A DNA stretch of 64,000 nucleotides from CAYSGX01 sp964518215 (GTDB taxonomy: Bacteria; Bacteroidota; Bacteroidia; Chitinophagales; CAIOSU01). The stretch covers positions 1 through 64,000 of the forward strand of contig CAZFFP010000001.1 of the NCBI GenBank assembly GCA_964518215.1. The letters are read 5' to 3'. A program made the translations under genes and the position numbers. The notes below the pieces were generated by a model. The model saw only the letters and a list, made by a program, of their open reading frames with translations. It was not told the DNA's origin and made no database searches. Shown here one piece after another: positions 22,942 to 32,116 of this stretch (position 1 is the first letter of the stretch; each line of letters starts with the position of its first letter).

Positions 22942-24170
22942 AGTTTATCTTTATTTGATGCTTGTTTTTGATACCATAATTTCATATTGGGACATTCATT
23001 ATAATCATCGGCAAGCCAAACATAAGTAGTTCTGAGTTTGCCGATTGCCCATTTTTCCATTTCACTTTCTTGCTTTTGTTGTAAAGCGGCAGCTTTTATT
23101 TTATAATAATCATCTTTCAAATTGGCAACATGCGGCTGACTTTCGCTGCGCAAAAGAATGATGCGATATGCCTGCTCACCATCGGGCGAAGCAAACAATG
23201 TGGGTTTGGAAATATCGCCCGGAACCAGTTTATCAATAGCGAAATAAGCGCTTTTATCTAACTGACCGATTTCAAAACTCGAATTGCCTGTTTGCGGATT
23301 GATTAGTAAGCCGCCCTGATTTTTACTTTCATCGTCTTCCGAAAATTTATTCACGGCTTCTTCAAAAGTGATGCTCTTTTCCATGATGAGCGTGCGTATG
23401 GAATCTAAAAACTGCTTTGCCTGATTCAAATCGTAAGAAGTTACCTGGGCTTTGATTAAAATATGGCTGAGACGAATGCGCTCGCCTTTTTGGTCTAACA
23501 TTTTAATGATATGGTAACCGTATTTGGTTTTCACCACTTCGCTCACTTCACCGGGTTGCAAACGGAAAGCCGAGCCTTCAAATTCTGTAACCAACTCCCC
23601 TCTTCCNNNNNNNNNNNNNNNNNNNNNNNNNNNNNNNNNNNNNNNNNNNNNNNNNNNNNNNNNNNNNNNNNNNNNNNNNNNNNNNNNNNNNNNNNNNNNN
23701 NNNNNNCTTTCTACAGAACCAATCATGCTGATGAAGTAGCGGATTCTTCGGTCTAACTCGTTTTCTATTTCATCTTCATCTACAAATACGCTGTCAATTT
23801 TTGCCTGATGCACAAACAATTTCTGCACGAGCATTTGCTCAAATATTTCGCAGCGAAATTCATCGGGCAAATTGCCTTCGGCATCCATTTGGTTAAACTG
23901 AAGTTCGATGTCGGAAAGCAACACGATATTGTCGCCTACTATGGCGAGCAGTTTGTCAACGAGTAAAGTATCCTGTGCTTTGGCGTTGTGGAAAGGCAAA
24001 AAAGCCAACAACAGCGTCATTGCGAGCGCAACAAAGTGAAGCGAAGCAATCTTGCACTGCCACCTTAAACAGATGGCTTCGTCATGCTGTGCCGCAAGGC
24101 TGCCCGATTCCTCGCCATGACGGGCAGGATGTATAGATGTAATATTCACTATTTGAAAAGGAAAACTCAT
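22938..24170 (-). CDS. SurA-like peptidylprolyl isomerase, cut by a 100-N gap and carrying an in-frame repeat
   Basis: This is a periplasmic foldase. The N-terminal SurA-type segment (DTLLVDKLLAIVGDNIVLLS) is followed by parvulin domains: one ends GYHIIKMLDQ just after the gap, and the next begins RIRLSHILIKAQV. Part of the protein lies in the gap at 23607-23706. The start at 24170 overlaps the upstream lipoprotein stop by 4 nt, but the N-terminus then reads through a 108-bp palindromic repeat (24015-24122) before the hydrophobic LLLAFLPFHNAKAQ. The signal peptide is therefore abnormal; ATG 24021, inside the repeat end, could give a short signal. Whether export still works is unclear. Confidence 0.85.
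   Translation of the reverse strand: MSFPFQIVNITSIHPARHGEESGSLAAQHDEAICLRWQCKIASLHFVALAMTLLLAFLPFHNAKAQDTLLVDKLLAIVGDNIVLLSDIELQFNQMDAEGNLPDEFRCEIFEQMLVQKLFVHQAKIDSVFVDEDEIENELDRRIRYFISMIGSVEXXXXXXXXXXXXXXXXXXXXXXXXXXXXXXXXXXGRGELVTEFEGSAFRLQPGEVSEVVKTKYGYHIIKMLDQKGERIRLSHILIKAQVTSYDLNQAKQFLDSIRTLIMEKSITFEEAVNKFSEDDESKNQGGLLINPQTGNSSFEIGQLDKSAYFAIDKLVPGDISKPTLFASPDGEQAYRIILLRSESQPHVANLKDDYYKIKAAALQQKQESEMEKWAIGKLRTTYVWLADDYNECPNMKLWYQKQASNKDKL
23607..23706. other. Scaffold gap of 100 N
   Basis: Exactly 100 N lie inside the SurA-like gene. A round number points to a fixed-size placeholder, so the true length and the reading frame across it are unknown. Confidence 0.98.
24015..24122. repeat. 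Palindromic repeat inserted in frame in the SurA-like gene
   Basis: The element is bounded by CGTCATTGCGAG (24015-24026) and CTCGCCATGACG (24111-24122), an inverted repeat with 11 of 12 matches. Inside are GAAGCGAAGCAATC and a partly complementary GATGGCTTCGTCATG. It is 108 bp long, exactly 36 codons, and has no stop in the reading frame of the host gene. The same terminal sequence recurs at 34925-34935 and 35203-35213. Confidence 0.7.
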
Positions 24171-25033
24171 TTGTTAAAGACCTCAAAGTTACCATCTTTT
24201 ATGGCAGTCTGATAAATATTATTGTATGCTTCGGAAATAAGTTTTTGTTTGCGCTTGTTGATGAGCATGAATCGCATTCGGTCTTTCACAAACAGCAGGG
24301 GCGCCACTTCGCCTTTTTCTTTATAGTCGTTTATCTTCAAAAGATAGATATAAAGCGAATCGCTTACTTCGCCCACAGCGTTTCCTTTTCTGTATGTTTT
24401 CAGAAAATTATCGTCCACCGGCATTTTGTTCATCACCTGGCGCTTGGAAATCCAGATGCTGTCTTTCAGATAAAATTCTGAAGCATAACTGTAACACAAA
24501 CCAATCAACTGCTGCTCGTTTCTGGCAGACAAACGGCTGAACAAAAAGCGAATGGAATCGAGCTTGGGAGCGTCATTGGGCAATTTGATATAGAGCAATT
24601 GCATGATGTCTTCATCTAAATTGATATTGCTGTTGTTCTGCTGGTAAAACGCTTCGAGTTCTTCATCGGTAACGGTGGTATCGAGTTTTTGGCGAATGAG
24701 TTCATCCTCATAAAAAAATATGAGCAGCGACTCGCGATAGTCTTCTATTTGTTTTTCGAGGTTTTGCTGCTCGGCAGGCAGGTATTTTTTGGCGGTTTCT
24801 ACCATCAGCTTTTTTCTAATCCAGTCTTCCACATAGGTTTTAGCAATGGCGGCACTGTCTTCATCGCTATCTATATTTTGAAACAGATAGCCGATGTCTT
24901 CGGCAAAAAGGTAATGCTCACCAACTCTTGCAATCATAGTAGATTTATCGGGATGCTTGGGCTTAAAAAAATCACAGGCAGTCGAACTGCCTGCGAGCAT
25001 AACAACGATAATATATCTGAAAACTTGCCTCAA
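24167..25033 (-). CDS. Lipoprotein of the parvulin/SurA chaperone cluster
   Basis: A lipoprotein signal (MRQVFRYIIVVMLAGSSTAC) precedes 270 residues dominated by helices. The first half resembles the SurA N-terminal chaperone domain (VEDWIRKKLMVETAKKYL, then EQQNLEKQIEDYRESLLIFFYEDELI). No clear parvulin active-site pattern is visible. It sits between two parvulin proteins, overlaps the next by 4 nt, and probably helps outer-membrane protein folding. A TACTTTTG -7 element lies upstream. Confidence 0.75.
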   Translation of the reverse strand: MRQVFRYIIVVMLAGSSTACDFFKPKHPDKSTMIARVGEHYLFAEDIGYLFQNIDSDEDSAAIAKTYVEDWIRKKLMVETAKKYLPAEQQNLEKQIEDYRESLLIFFYEDELIRQKLDTTVTDEELEAFYQQNNSNINLDEDIMQLLYIKLPNDAPKLDSIRFLFSRLSARNEQQLIGLCYSYASEFYLKDSIWISKRQVMNKMPVDDNFLKTYRKGNAVGEVSDSLYIYLLKINDYKEKGEVAPLLFVKDRMRFMLINKRKQKLISEAYNNIYQTAIKDGNFEVFNK

Positions 25034-25078
25034 TCAGTGATTTTTTTGGTTCGATTTTTTAAACCGTCAGTTAGAGCG

Positions 25079-25086
25079 CAAAAGTA
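25079..25086 (-). promoter_or_regulatory. TAnnTTTG -7 element for the chaperone operon
   Basis: The minus strand reads TACTTTTG, an exact consensus match, 46 nt upstream of the lipoprotein start at 25033. No clear -33 TTG is seen. Confidence 0.45.
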
Positions 25087-25368
25087 AATAAAAAGGACTA
25101 ACGCTTCATTAAGCACTAACTGTCAGTGGCGGACGAAACCCAGGATATTGATTAGGTGCTGTTATCGGCTACAGCCCCGCAATTTTCCGAACCACTAATT
25201 GCGTGTTCCGTCACTTGCAGTTATTCCGAAAACAAACCCTCGCTTTTCACATCACATCAAATATATCATTTTTGATGATTTAAAATAAATGTAGTAGTTG
25301 TCTGAATCACAGATTAAGCGGATTTAATGATTTCGCGGATAGTGTATTCAATTTTCGATAGGCGATAC

Positions 25369-25490
25369 GAGGCTGTTTCAAGAGTCTGTCATGGTAAGCC
25401 TGTCGAACCATGAAACAGTTGTAAATGCTATATCCTTCGACAGGCTCAGGATGACACTTATGAAACTTAGCAGACTTTTGAAACAGCCTC
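25369..25490. repeat. 122-bp MITE-like element with nested inverted repeats
   Basis: Outer arms GAGGCTGTTTCAAGAGTCTG (25369-25388) and its near complement at 25471-25490 match at 19 of 20 positions. Inner arms at 25387-25407 and 25436-25456 match at 18 of 21 and contain AGCCTGTCGAA and TTCGACAGGCT. Similar 12-base sequences beginning TTCGATA flank it (25354-25365 and 25491-25502), possibly a target duplication. There is no coding potential. It lies in an 849-bp gene-free spacer (25034-25882). Confidence 0.7.
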
Positions 25491-25584
25491 TTCGATATGC
25501 GACTGGTTATTTTCGATTTGATTTTTCAACTTATAATCCGCGCAATCTTGTAATCCGTATCATCCGCGATTCAGACAAATATTT

Positions 25585-25792
25585 CATCCCCCTGCCTTTA
25601 TTCCTACTTTACGCAGTAGGAAACCTCGCTCGGCTTCAAGGCATCGCACAAGGGGGACTTATTAGCAATAAATCCATCAAAAACTAAACTTCAAAAGTTG
25701 GGAAAGTTAAATGTCCCCCTTGCGGGTAGCTTTTGTGGGCTTGCGAAGGGGGAAGTGCGGATGCCTTGCAGCCATGCAGGGGGATGAATCCA
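25585..25792. repeat. Fold-back region with an inserted short hairpin
   Basis: CAAGGGGGAC and GTCCCCCTTG form a 10-bp inverted repeat around 25647-25730. Outside them TTCATCCCCCTGC and CAAGGCATC face GATGCCTTG and GCAGGGGGATGAA, so the region can fold into one long imperfect stem. The left arm is interrupted by a perfect hairpin at 25601-25622 (TTCCTACT, 6-nt loop, AGTAGGAA) that the right arm lacks. No gene is seen here. Confidence 0.55.
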
Positions 25793-25882
25793 AAGTGATT
25801 TGTTGGCATAAAACAGATTGCTTCATTGCTCGATTTCATCCCTTGATAAAAAGCTTTGATGGAAATTGTTCTACGACAGCAT

Positions 25883-27955
25883 TTATTTCTTCACCATAGT
25901 ATCCAAAACTCCCGGCATTATTTGCACAGGATATTTCGCTTTCAATTCGGCAATCCAGGATTTTTCTAAATATTCCTGATAATCGGAAATGATGAACCCT
26001 TTCGCTTCATTCAGCAACTTAGGTGCAGGAGCAAGAATATCATTAATTTTCACAAAGGTGATTCTTCCGTCAGCATTGGTTTTGTCTTCTGAAACAGCAC
26101 CCTTAGTCCAATTCATTTTATCCAGTGTTTCGTGGTGTCCTTTTTCATGTTTAGAGTTTTCGAAACTCACCGCTTCAGTATCTTTAGTATTGTATTTGGC
26201 AGCAATAGCTCCGGGAGTCATTTTGCCTTTAACTACAGCTTTTTTCACAGCTTTCAATACTTCAGGCTTCACTGTGTAAGTCGTAATGTCGGCTCTTTCG
26301 CCCCACATATATTTGTTCTGTATGGCTTTATGAAACTCTTGCAATCCAACGGTGTCGGATACGGCTTTCGACCACACTTTTTTATCGGTGAGTTCGAACA
26401 ACAAAATGCCGTCATGATATTCTTTCATGAGGTTTTTAAAATCAGGATATTTTCTTTCTAACTGAGTTTCTTCATAAGCAAGGGCAATTTCTTCCACAAA
26501 CAAATTATAGTAATCGTTGAATACTTTCGATGCCGGCTCGGTGCGTTTTCTGCGTTGGCGCTCTTCAATAAATTTCAAAAGGTTTTCCTGTGTATAATTT
26601 CTTCCGGCTAAATTGAACAAAGGTGCATCTACGTTTTCGTATCCTTCAGATTTGAAGCGCGCTTCCAATACTTTCTCGCCTATTTTATCGAACAGGTTGT
26701 ATTTGTTTTTCGGATACTCTACAAAACCATATTCGGCTTTGATTTTGTCCATCATTTTGGTTTTGGCAATCGAAGAGCGGGAATCGCGCTCCACACGTTT
26801 TTTCAATTCGCCTTTAGCCTCATCAAAATCGGGCAAAGGTTCGCGGCTGATGCGCTTAATGATGTGATAGCCAAACTCGGTGCGCACGGGTTTTGAAACA
26901 TCGCCATCCTTGTTTAAAGCAAAAGCGGCATTTTCAAATTCGGCTACCATTTTGCCGATGCCGAATTCGGGCAGTTCTCCGCCTTTTTTAAACGATTGTT
27001 TGTCTTCCGAATATCGTTCAACCAATTCTTCGAAAGTATTATTCCCACTCACAACTTCTTTATAAATATGCTCTGCTTTTTCGCGCACGGTTTTGTCTTG
27101 TTCGGGAGTTGGGTTTTCAGGAAGTTTCAAAAGAATATGAGCGGCTTTCATTTTGCCTAAGGCTTCGCGCACATCGGTAACTTTCACAATGTGATAACCG
27201 AAGCGGGTGCGCACTGGCATTGAAATTTCATTGGGTTTCAGATTGTAAACAGCAGATTCGAACGGATAAACGGTTTGAAACACCGTGAAATAACCAATAT
27301 CGCCACCATTGTTTTTGGCGGAAGGGTCGGCAGAAAGCAGCTTTGCAAGTTTTTCAAACTCCTCCCCTTTCAACAAGCGTTTGCGAATGTCCATCGCTTT
27401 TTTGTAAGCCTCTAAAGTGTCTCCGGGCAAGCTGCTTTCGTCTAAAGCTACCAGAATATGACTGGCGCGAATTTCTTTTTTCATGCGCAGATATGCCTCT
27501 TGTATCAATTGTTCATTCACCTCTCTGTCGAACAAATACGATTTGGCTAATTGCTGGCGGTAAGTATTCAATTCGGTTTTGATAGCTTCGATGGTGTCCA
27601 TGCCGAGGTCTTCGGCTTCTTTCACTTTCAGACGAAAATTGATGTAGAGTTTCAAATAATCTTCGAGCGATTGCTTTGTGTAGGCATCCGCAGCATTGCT
27701 GTTGTTTTTGTGATAAACGTATTCAAATTCGGAAAGATGAATAGGCTTGCCTGCCAAAGTAAACAAAACCGTTTCGGGCTGCTGCACTTCCTGAGGGATA
27801 GTGGCAGGAGCAGCTTTAGGATTGGTGGTTTTAGAGGAAGCAGGTTGAGACTTAGTAGCTCCGGGCGATGGAGTTGGTGTAGTTTTGTTTTGTGCATGGG
27901 CTGCGAAAAATAGAAAAGCACAAGCAAAAGCAGCAACAAATTTGTTTTTCATCAT
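25883..27955 (-). CDS. Large periplasmic peptidylprolyl isomerase, two parvulin domains
   Basis: The start at 27955 gives a signal peptide (MMKNKFVAAFACAFLFFAAHAQ); the longer open frame upstream is not plausible. A Pro/Thr-rich linker is followed by a SurA-type N-domain and two parvulin domains: RASHILVALDESS to GYHIVKVTD and KAAHILLKLPEN to GYHIIKRIS. About 300 C-terminal residues follow. The 690-residue protein should be a soluble periplasmic folding factor for outer-membrane proteins. Two other SurA-type genes follow downstream on the same strand, but after an 849-bp spacer and with their own promoter. Confidence 0.88.
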   Translation of the reverse strand: MMKNKFVAAFACAFLFFAAHAQNKTTPTPSPGATKSQPASSKTTNPKAAPATIPQEVQQPETVLFTLAGKPIHLSEFEYVYHKNNSNAADAYTKQSLEDYLKLYINFRLKVKEAEDLGMDTIEAIKTELNTYRQQLAKSYLFDREVNEQLIQEAYLRMKKEIRASHILVALDESSLPGDTLEAYKKAMDIRKRLLKGEEFEKLAKLLSADPSAKNNGGDIGYFTVFQTVYPFESAVYNLKPNEISMPVRTRFGYHIVKVTDVREALGKMKAAHILLKLPENPTPEQDKTVREKAEHIYKEVVSGNNTFEELVERYSEDKQSFKKGGELPEFGIGKMVAEFENAAFALNKDGDVSKPVRTEFGYHIIKRISREPLPDFDEAKGELKKRVERDSRSSIAKTKMMDKIKAEYGFVEYPKNKYNLFDKIGEKVLEARFKSEGYENVDAPLFNLAGRNYTQENLLKFIEERQRRKRTEPASKVFNDYYNLFVEEIALAYEETQLERKYPDFKNLMKEYHDGILLFELTDKKVWSKAVSDTVGLQEFHKAIQNKYMWGERADITTYTVKPEVLKAVKKAVVKGKMTPGAIAAKYNTKDTEAVSFENSKHEKGHHETLDKMNWTKGAVSEDKTNADGRITFVKINDILAPAPKLLNEAKGFIISDYQEYLEKSWIAELKAKYPVQIMPGVLDTMVKK

Positions 27956-27998
27956 TGGAGTATATTTTTTTCTTAAAAGTGAATTTTTGTAAGGCTTG

Positions 27999-28006
27999 CA
28001 AAAATA
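27999..28006 (-). promoter_or_regulatory. TAnnTTTG -7 element for the large isomerase gene
   Basis: The minus strand reads TATTTTTG, an exact match to the -7 consensus, 44 nt upstream of the start at 27955. Confidence 0.4.
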
Positions 28007-28131
28007 AGCGATTTGGTGAAAGGTTGTTAGTTTGTTCGTAGAGTATTTAAAATAGGTGTTTATCAAAGTTTTCAACACAGCTCTCTACCGAAATTAATAC
28101 TTAGCCGTATTTTTACATCTGAAACTGCATC

Positions 28132-29097
28132 ATGAAAGACCGCATACTCGTAACAGGTGCCTTTGGGCAAATAGGTTCAGAACTCACATTCGCTCTAAGA
28201 AATATTTATGGAAACGACAACGTGGTCGCATCCGATGTGAAAGAACCCCTTGCCGATGAATTAAGCAATGGTCCGTTTGAAGTTTTGGATGTAACCAACA
28301 TTCATGCTGTTAATAATATTCTCAGCAAACACAAAATTTCTCAGGTATATCATTTGGCGGCTATTCTTTCAGCCTCCGGTGAGCGCAATCCCATGCAGGC
28401 GTGGAAAGTAAATTCAGAAGGCTTACTGAATATTTTAGAAGCATGTGTTACTCAGAAAATAGGCAAATTGTTTTGGCCCAGCACCATTGCCATTTTCGGG
28501 CATAATACTCCAAAAGCTGCCGCGCCACAACATACCATTACAGAACCTACAACAGTATATGGCATCAGTAAATTAGCCGGAGAAGGATGGTGTCAATATT
28601 ACTTTCAGAAAGAAGGATTGGATGTTCGCAGTTTGCGTTTTCCGGGCATTGTGAGCTACAAGTCGAAACCCGGTGGCGGCACTACCGACTATGCGGTAGA
28701 TATTTTTAATGAAGCCGTTCAACATGCACAATTTAAGTGCTTCTTAAATCCCGATACCTATTTACCGATGATGTATATGCCCGATGCCATTCGGGCAACT
28801 ATAGAATTAATGGAAACATCGGGAGAACATCTTAGAATCAGAACTTCATACAATGTTTCGGGCATGAGTTTTTGTCCTTCGGAATTGGCAGAAGCCATTC
28901 AGCATCATATCCCACATTTTAAAATCGAATACCAACCGGATTTTCGTCAGGAAATTGCTGCTTCCTGGCCCGCTGCAATTGACGATACTTATGCGCAACA
29001 AGACTGGAACTGGTCGCCTGAATTCAACCTTGAGGATATGACAGCCGATATGCTGAAAAACATCCCTGTAGGGGAAAACACATCGAATAATTTTTAA
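28132..29097 (+). CDS. SDR-type L-threonine 3-dehydrogenase
   Basis: An extended-SDR enzyme of 321 residues with Rossmann motif TGAFGQIG (8-15) and catalytic Tyr143 and Lys147 (YGISK). The segment PGIVSYKSKPGGGTTDYAVD is the hallmark of the short-chain type threonine dehydrogenase, which oxidises L-threonine to 2-amino-3-ketobutyrate with NAD. Other NAD-dependent epimerases share the fold but lack that segment. It is divergent from the isomerase gene and stands alone. No Kbl partner is visible here. Confidence 0.85.
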   Translation: MKDRILVTGAFGQIGSELTFALRNIYGNDNVVASDVKEPLADELSNGPFEVLDVTNIHAVNNILSKHKISQVYHLAAILSASGERNPMQAWKVNSEGLLNILEACVTQKIGKLFWPSTIAIFGHNTPKAAAPQHTITEPTTVYGISKLAGEGWCQYYFQKEGLDVRSLRFPGIVSYKSKPGGGTTDYAVDIFNEAVQHAQFKCFLNPDTYLPMMYMPDAIRATIELMETSGEHLRIRTSYNVSGMSFCPSELAEAIQHHIPHFKIEYQPDFRQEIAASWPAAIDDTYAQQDWNWSPEFNLEDMTADMLKNIPVGENTSNNF

Positions 29098-29103
29098 CTG
29101 AAC

Positions 29104-29916
29104 CTATTCAAATTTTTTGAAGAAACTCGTTACACCCAGATTTCTGAGCGTTCCCTTCACCAAATTTTTAACCGTTTCTTTAGCATGGGTTTTCACTTTT
29201 TTAGCTCCCGAATCTGAAGGGCGAGGTTTAAAAATAGTGTCATGATATTTTACCTTTTCATTTTCTGAAACAGGCGTGTAGAAATATGCGAAAAACGAAT
29301 TTCTGTAAATTCCTTGCGGAACAGTAATTTTATCATATCCGTGATAAGAAATATCACTGGTTTCAAATATTACAATACGATTGAAGGATGGCAAAAATTC
29401 GGCTTCGCACACCGAAACATCTGCATTCCAAAGTTCCAACTTACCACCAAACTCATCTTTCCAACCTTTATTCAAAAAAACCAAAAAATTCAGCCGTCTG
29501 TGCAAGTTCAAAACCGGATGCACGCTGAAATCAACATGTATGTCTAAAAAACTTCCATCGCTGCCTTGATGCACACCTGCTCCGCGAAAATCATCGGGCA
29601 GCAAAAGTCCTTTAATTCCGGTTACAGATTCAAGAAAAGTAATGAATTGCGGAGAAGCCAGAGCCTGACGCAATTGAGTAAACGCTTCGTGATAATTTTC
29701 AAAGTTGGAGCCTTCAGATTTTTTTTCATTCAATCCTTCATAATGTCTGCGCATGGCTTCCTTGCCCGGAAAATTTTCAAACAACACATTGGCAAACGTT
29801 TCATCCAACAAGCCATCAACAGCCAAATGGCGGTATGGTTTCGATTCGTTGAATTGCTGTTTCAGCGCAGCTATGCTTTCGTCTGAAAACCATTGAGTAT
29901 TGAACACCTGATTCAT
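29104..29916 (-). CDS. 2-oxoglutarate/Fe(II) dioxygenase
   Basis: The prolyl-hydroxylase-type double-stranded beta helix is shown by the iron ligands His and Asp in DIHVDFSVHP and His in ISYHGYDKI, followed by RNSFFAYFYTP with the Arg that binds 2-oxoglutarate. A basic tail follows. The substrate is unknown; such enzymes hydroxylate proteins or sugars. It is 7 nt downstream of a methyltransferase gene, so the two form an operon. Confidence 0.8.
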   Translation of the reverse strand: MNQVFNTQWFSDESIAALKQQFNESKPYRHLAVDGLLDETFANVLFENFPGKEAMRRHYEGLNEKKSEGSNFENYHEAFTQLRQALASPQFITFLESVTGIKGLLLPDDFRGAGVHQGSDGSFLDIHVDFSVHPVLNLHRRLNFLVFLNKGWKDEFGGKLELWNADVSVCEAEFLPSFNRIVIFETSDISYHGYDKITVPQGIYRNSFFAYFYTPVSENEKVKYHDTIFKPRPSDSGAKKVKTHAKETVKNLVKGTLRNLGVTSFFKKFE

Positions 29917-29923
29917 GAAAGAT

Positions 29924-30697
29924 TTATTTATATGCTATGGCAAAAAAATCGAAACATTGGTCGTTGGCTTCCTGCAAAGAAAAATCGCCTGTGTTGATAT
30001 CGAGCACTACGCTGTCTAATTCTTTCTGAAGTTTATTTCTGTTGATTCTATTCAAAATATTATAAGGAAACTTTAAAATTTTTCGAGGCAATCGTTGCTC
30101 CAGATTAAAAATATCTAACCGCTTGTATTTCTGCACAGAAGCTTTGTTGCGCTCGAAATATTCGTTTACACGGCTACTTCCATAAACACCCTTCATCTCT
30201 ACTTTTGAAAAATACTTGCGGAGCATTTGTAGCAATTCTTCTTTGGTGTATTCGCGAATATGCCAGGGATTGCGGGTAAGAGACATTTTAATGTTAGGAG
30301 TAGTAATGATGGCAAAACCTCCCAGCTTTAATACTCTCTGAATTTCTTTCACAAAAAAGTCATCATCTTCTATATGCTCAATTACCTGAAAAGTAACAAT
30401 TCTGTCGAAAGTATTATCTGCAATGCCTTCGAATGGCGGCACAAACATATTGAGCAAATGCACATTGGGATATTTTTGCTTCAACTTATCAACTACGGTA
30501 GCAATTTTATCAATCGCAGTATAAGAGTCGGCTTTTTGAACCAACAACTCCACCCCTCTCCCTTCTCCACATCCTATTTCAAGCAAATCGCCCTTAATGT
30601 ATGGCTGTGCAGCTTCGTAAGCATAAAGCAAACGTTGATGTATGGGATTATCTGATGCTATTTCCGCAGAGGTAATTTCAGTAGCCTGAACAAACAT
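29924..30697 (-). CDS. Class I SAM-dependent methyltransferase
   Basis: The SAM-binding motif is LLEIGCGEGRGVELL (about residues 38-52), followed by the acidic motif AIDKIATVV and the post-motif FQVIEHIEDDDFFVKEI. The rest (RVLKLGGFAIITTPN) is typical of small-molecule or lipid methyltransferases. The substrate cannot be read. It precedes the dioxygenase gene by 7 nt. Its promoter region runs into the scaffold gap at 30752. Confidence 0.85.
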   Translation of the reverse strand: MFVQATEITSAEIASDNPIHQRLLYAYEAAQPYIKGDLLEIGCGEGRGVELLVQKADSYTAIDKIATVVDKLKQKYPNVHLLNMFVPPFEGIADNTFDRIVTFQVIEHIEDDDFFVKEIQRVLKLGGFAIITTPNIKMSLTRNPWHIREYTKEELLQMLRKYFSKVEMKGVYGSSRVNEYFERNKASVQKYKRLDIFNLEQRLPRKILKFPYNILNRINRNKLQKELDSVVLDINTGDFSLQEANDQCFDFFAIAYK

Positions 30698-30751
30698 TTT
30701 TGAATGAATTATTTCGAGCGAAGATAAGCAATGTTATGAGGTAAATTCTAT

Positions 30752-30851
30752 NNNNNNNNNNNNNNNNNNNNNNNNNNNNNNNNNNNNNNNNNNNNNNNNN
30801 NNNNNNNNNNNNNNNNNNNNNNNNNNNNNNNNNNNNNNNNNNNNNNNNNNN
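30752..30851. other. Scaffold gap of 100 N
   Basis: Exactly 100 N lie between the methyltransferase start and the end of the M42 peptidase gene, whose stop codon is only 3 nt from the gap. Missing sequence may include a terminator or a small gene. Confidence 0.98.
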
Positions 30852-30854
30852 GAA

Positions 30855-31901
30855 CTATTTGTGCGACCAATCGTAATCGGCTAATTCTTCTAAAGAGCGT
30901 TTGAGCAAATTAATACTGCTGCGAATATCTTTCTTGTGTGCCATTTCAATTACCTGATGCAAATGCCTTGTAGGAATAGAAACTGCACCCGCTATAACTC
31001 CGTGGGTGGACATGCGCTGCATACCGGCAGTATCGGTGCCGCCACCGGCAAGCACTTCGGGTTGCCAGTCTATTTTATGTTTATCGGCAGTTTTTTTCAT
31101 AAAATCTATCATGCGATAATCGCAGATAGCTGATGTGTCGAATATTTTTATGGCAGTGCCTTTTCCTAATCGAGTGGTAACTTCTTCGGGTTTGGCTCCG
31201 GGCAAATCATAAGCAATAGTAACATCCAATCCGAAACCAAAATCGGGACTGATGCTGTGAGCCGCGACATGTGCCCCTCTAATACCCACTTCTTCCTGCA
31301 CTGTGAACACCGCATAAAAATCGTGGGCAGGTGTTCCGATTTCTTTCAATGTTTCTATTAAAATAAAAACCGAAAGGCGGTTGTCTAAAGACTTGGAAGT
31401 AACGCACTCTCCCATTTCTATCAGTTCACCAATGCGGGTAACCGTATTGCCGATTTCAATATACTTAACTACTTCTTCCTTAGGCATTCCCAAATCAATA
31501 TAATAATCGGTTATAAGCGGTGCTTTTCCCCGCTCCTCTGCGGTCATCATGTGAATGGGTTTGCTTCCCATAACGCCCACTAAATCTTGTTTGCCATGCA
31601 CAATAACTCTTTGTGCAGTAAGTGTTTTAGGGTCGAAACCACCTAAGGTTTGAAACTTCAAAAAACCATCATCGTTTATATGGCTGACCATGAATCCGAT
31701 TTCGTCCATGTGAGCAGCAACCATTACTTTTTTGGAGTTGTCTTTTCCCTTTTTGAGAGCAATAACATTGCCCATATAATCCACACGAACTTCATCTACC
31801 AGTTTTTCAATTTCGCGAAACACCAGTTTCCTTACTTTCGATTCGTATCCGGGAGCGCCCGGGGTTTCGCAGATTTCTTTGAGAAGCGATACATTAATCA
31901 T
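30855..31901 (-). CDS. M42 family aminopeptidase
   Basis: This is a 348-residue M42 metallopeptidase. Metal and catalytic residues are visible in VAAHMDEIGFM, KSLDNRLSVFI, TVQEEVGIRGA and near the end RHLHQVIEM. The family forms large tetrahedral cytosolic aminopeptidases and was once called endoglucanase M. The start MINVSLLKEICETPGAPGYE is typical. It has its own -7 element (TACATTTG at 31932-31939). Confidence 0.92.
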   Translation of the reverse strand: MINVSLLKEICETPGAPGYESKVRKLVFREIEKLVDEVRVDYMGNVIALKKGKDNSKKVMVAAHMDEIGFMVSHINDDGFLKFQTLGGFDPKTLTAQRVIVHGKQDLVGVMGSKPIHMMTAEERGKAPLITDYYIDLGMPKEEVVKYIEIGNTVTRIGELIEMGECVTSKSLDNRLSVFILIETLKEIGTPAHDFYAVFTVQEEVGIRGAHVAAHSISPDFGFGLDVTIAYDLPGAKPEEVTTRLGKGTAIKIFDTSAICDYRMIDFMKKTADKHKIDWQPEVLAGGGTDTAGMQRMSTHGVIAGAVSIPTRHLHQVIEMAHKKDIRSSINLLKRSLEELADYDWSHK

Positions 31902-31931
31902 ACTAAAGATTTTTTATTAAATTATGGTGGG

Positions 31932-31939
31932 CAAATGTA
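31932..31939 (-). promoter_or_regulatory. TAnnTTTG -7 element for the M42 gene
   Basis: The minus strand reads TACATTTG, an exact consensus match, 31 nt upstream of the start. Confidence 0.45.
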
Positions 31940-32116
31940 AACAATCAAAGGGAAAATATAGATACTGATAGAACTTTGAAATACTAAAATAGGTTAAGTG
32001 CAACGCACTTGTAATTTTCAAAACTAAATTGAAACCTGATTTATACCAAGTAAACTTTTCCTTTTGTTTTTTCTTTTAAATTGCATGAAAATTAAACTTC
32101 CCCAAAAAAAGCCATT

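Noticed and set aside
25391..25899. Two short forward frames in the repeat spacer
   Set aside because: They run through inverted-repeat elements; the encoded peptides are translations of repeats, not conserved proteins.
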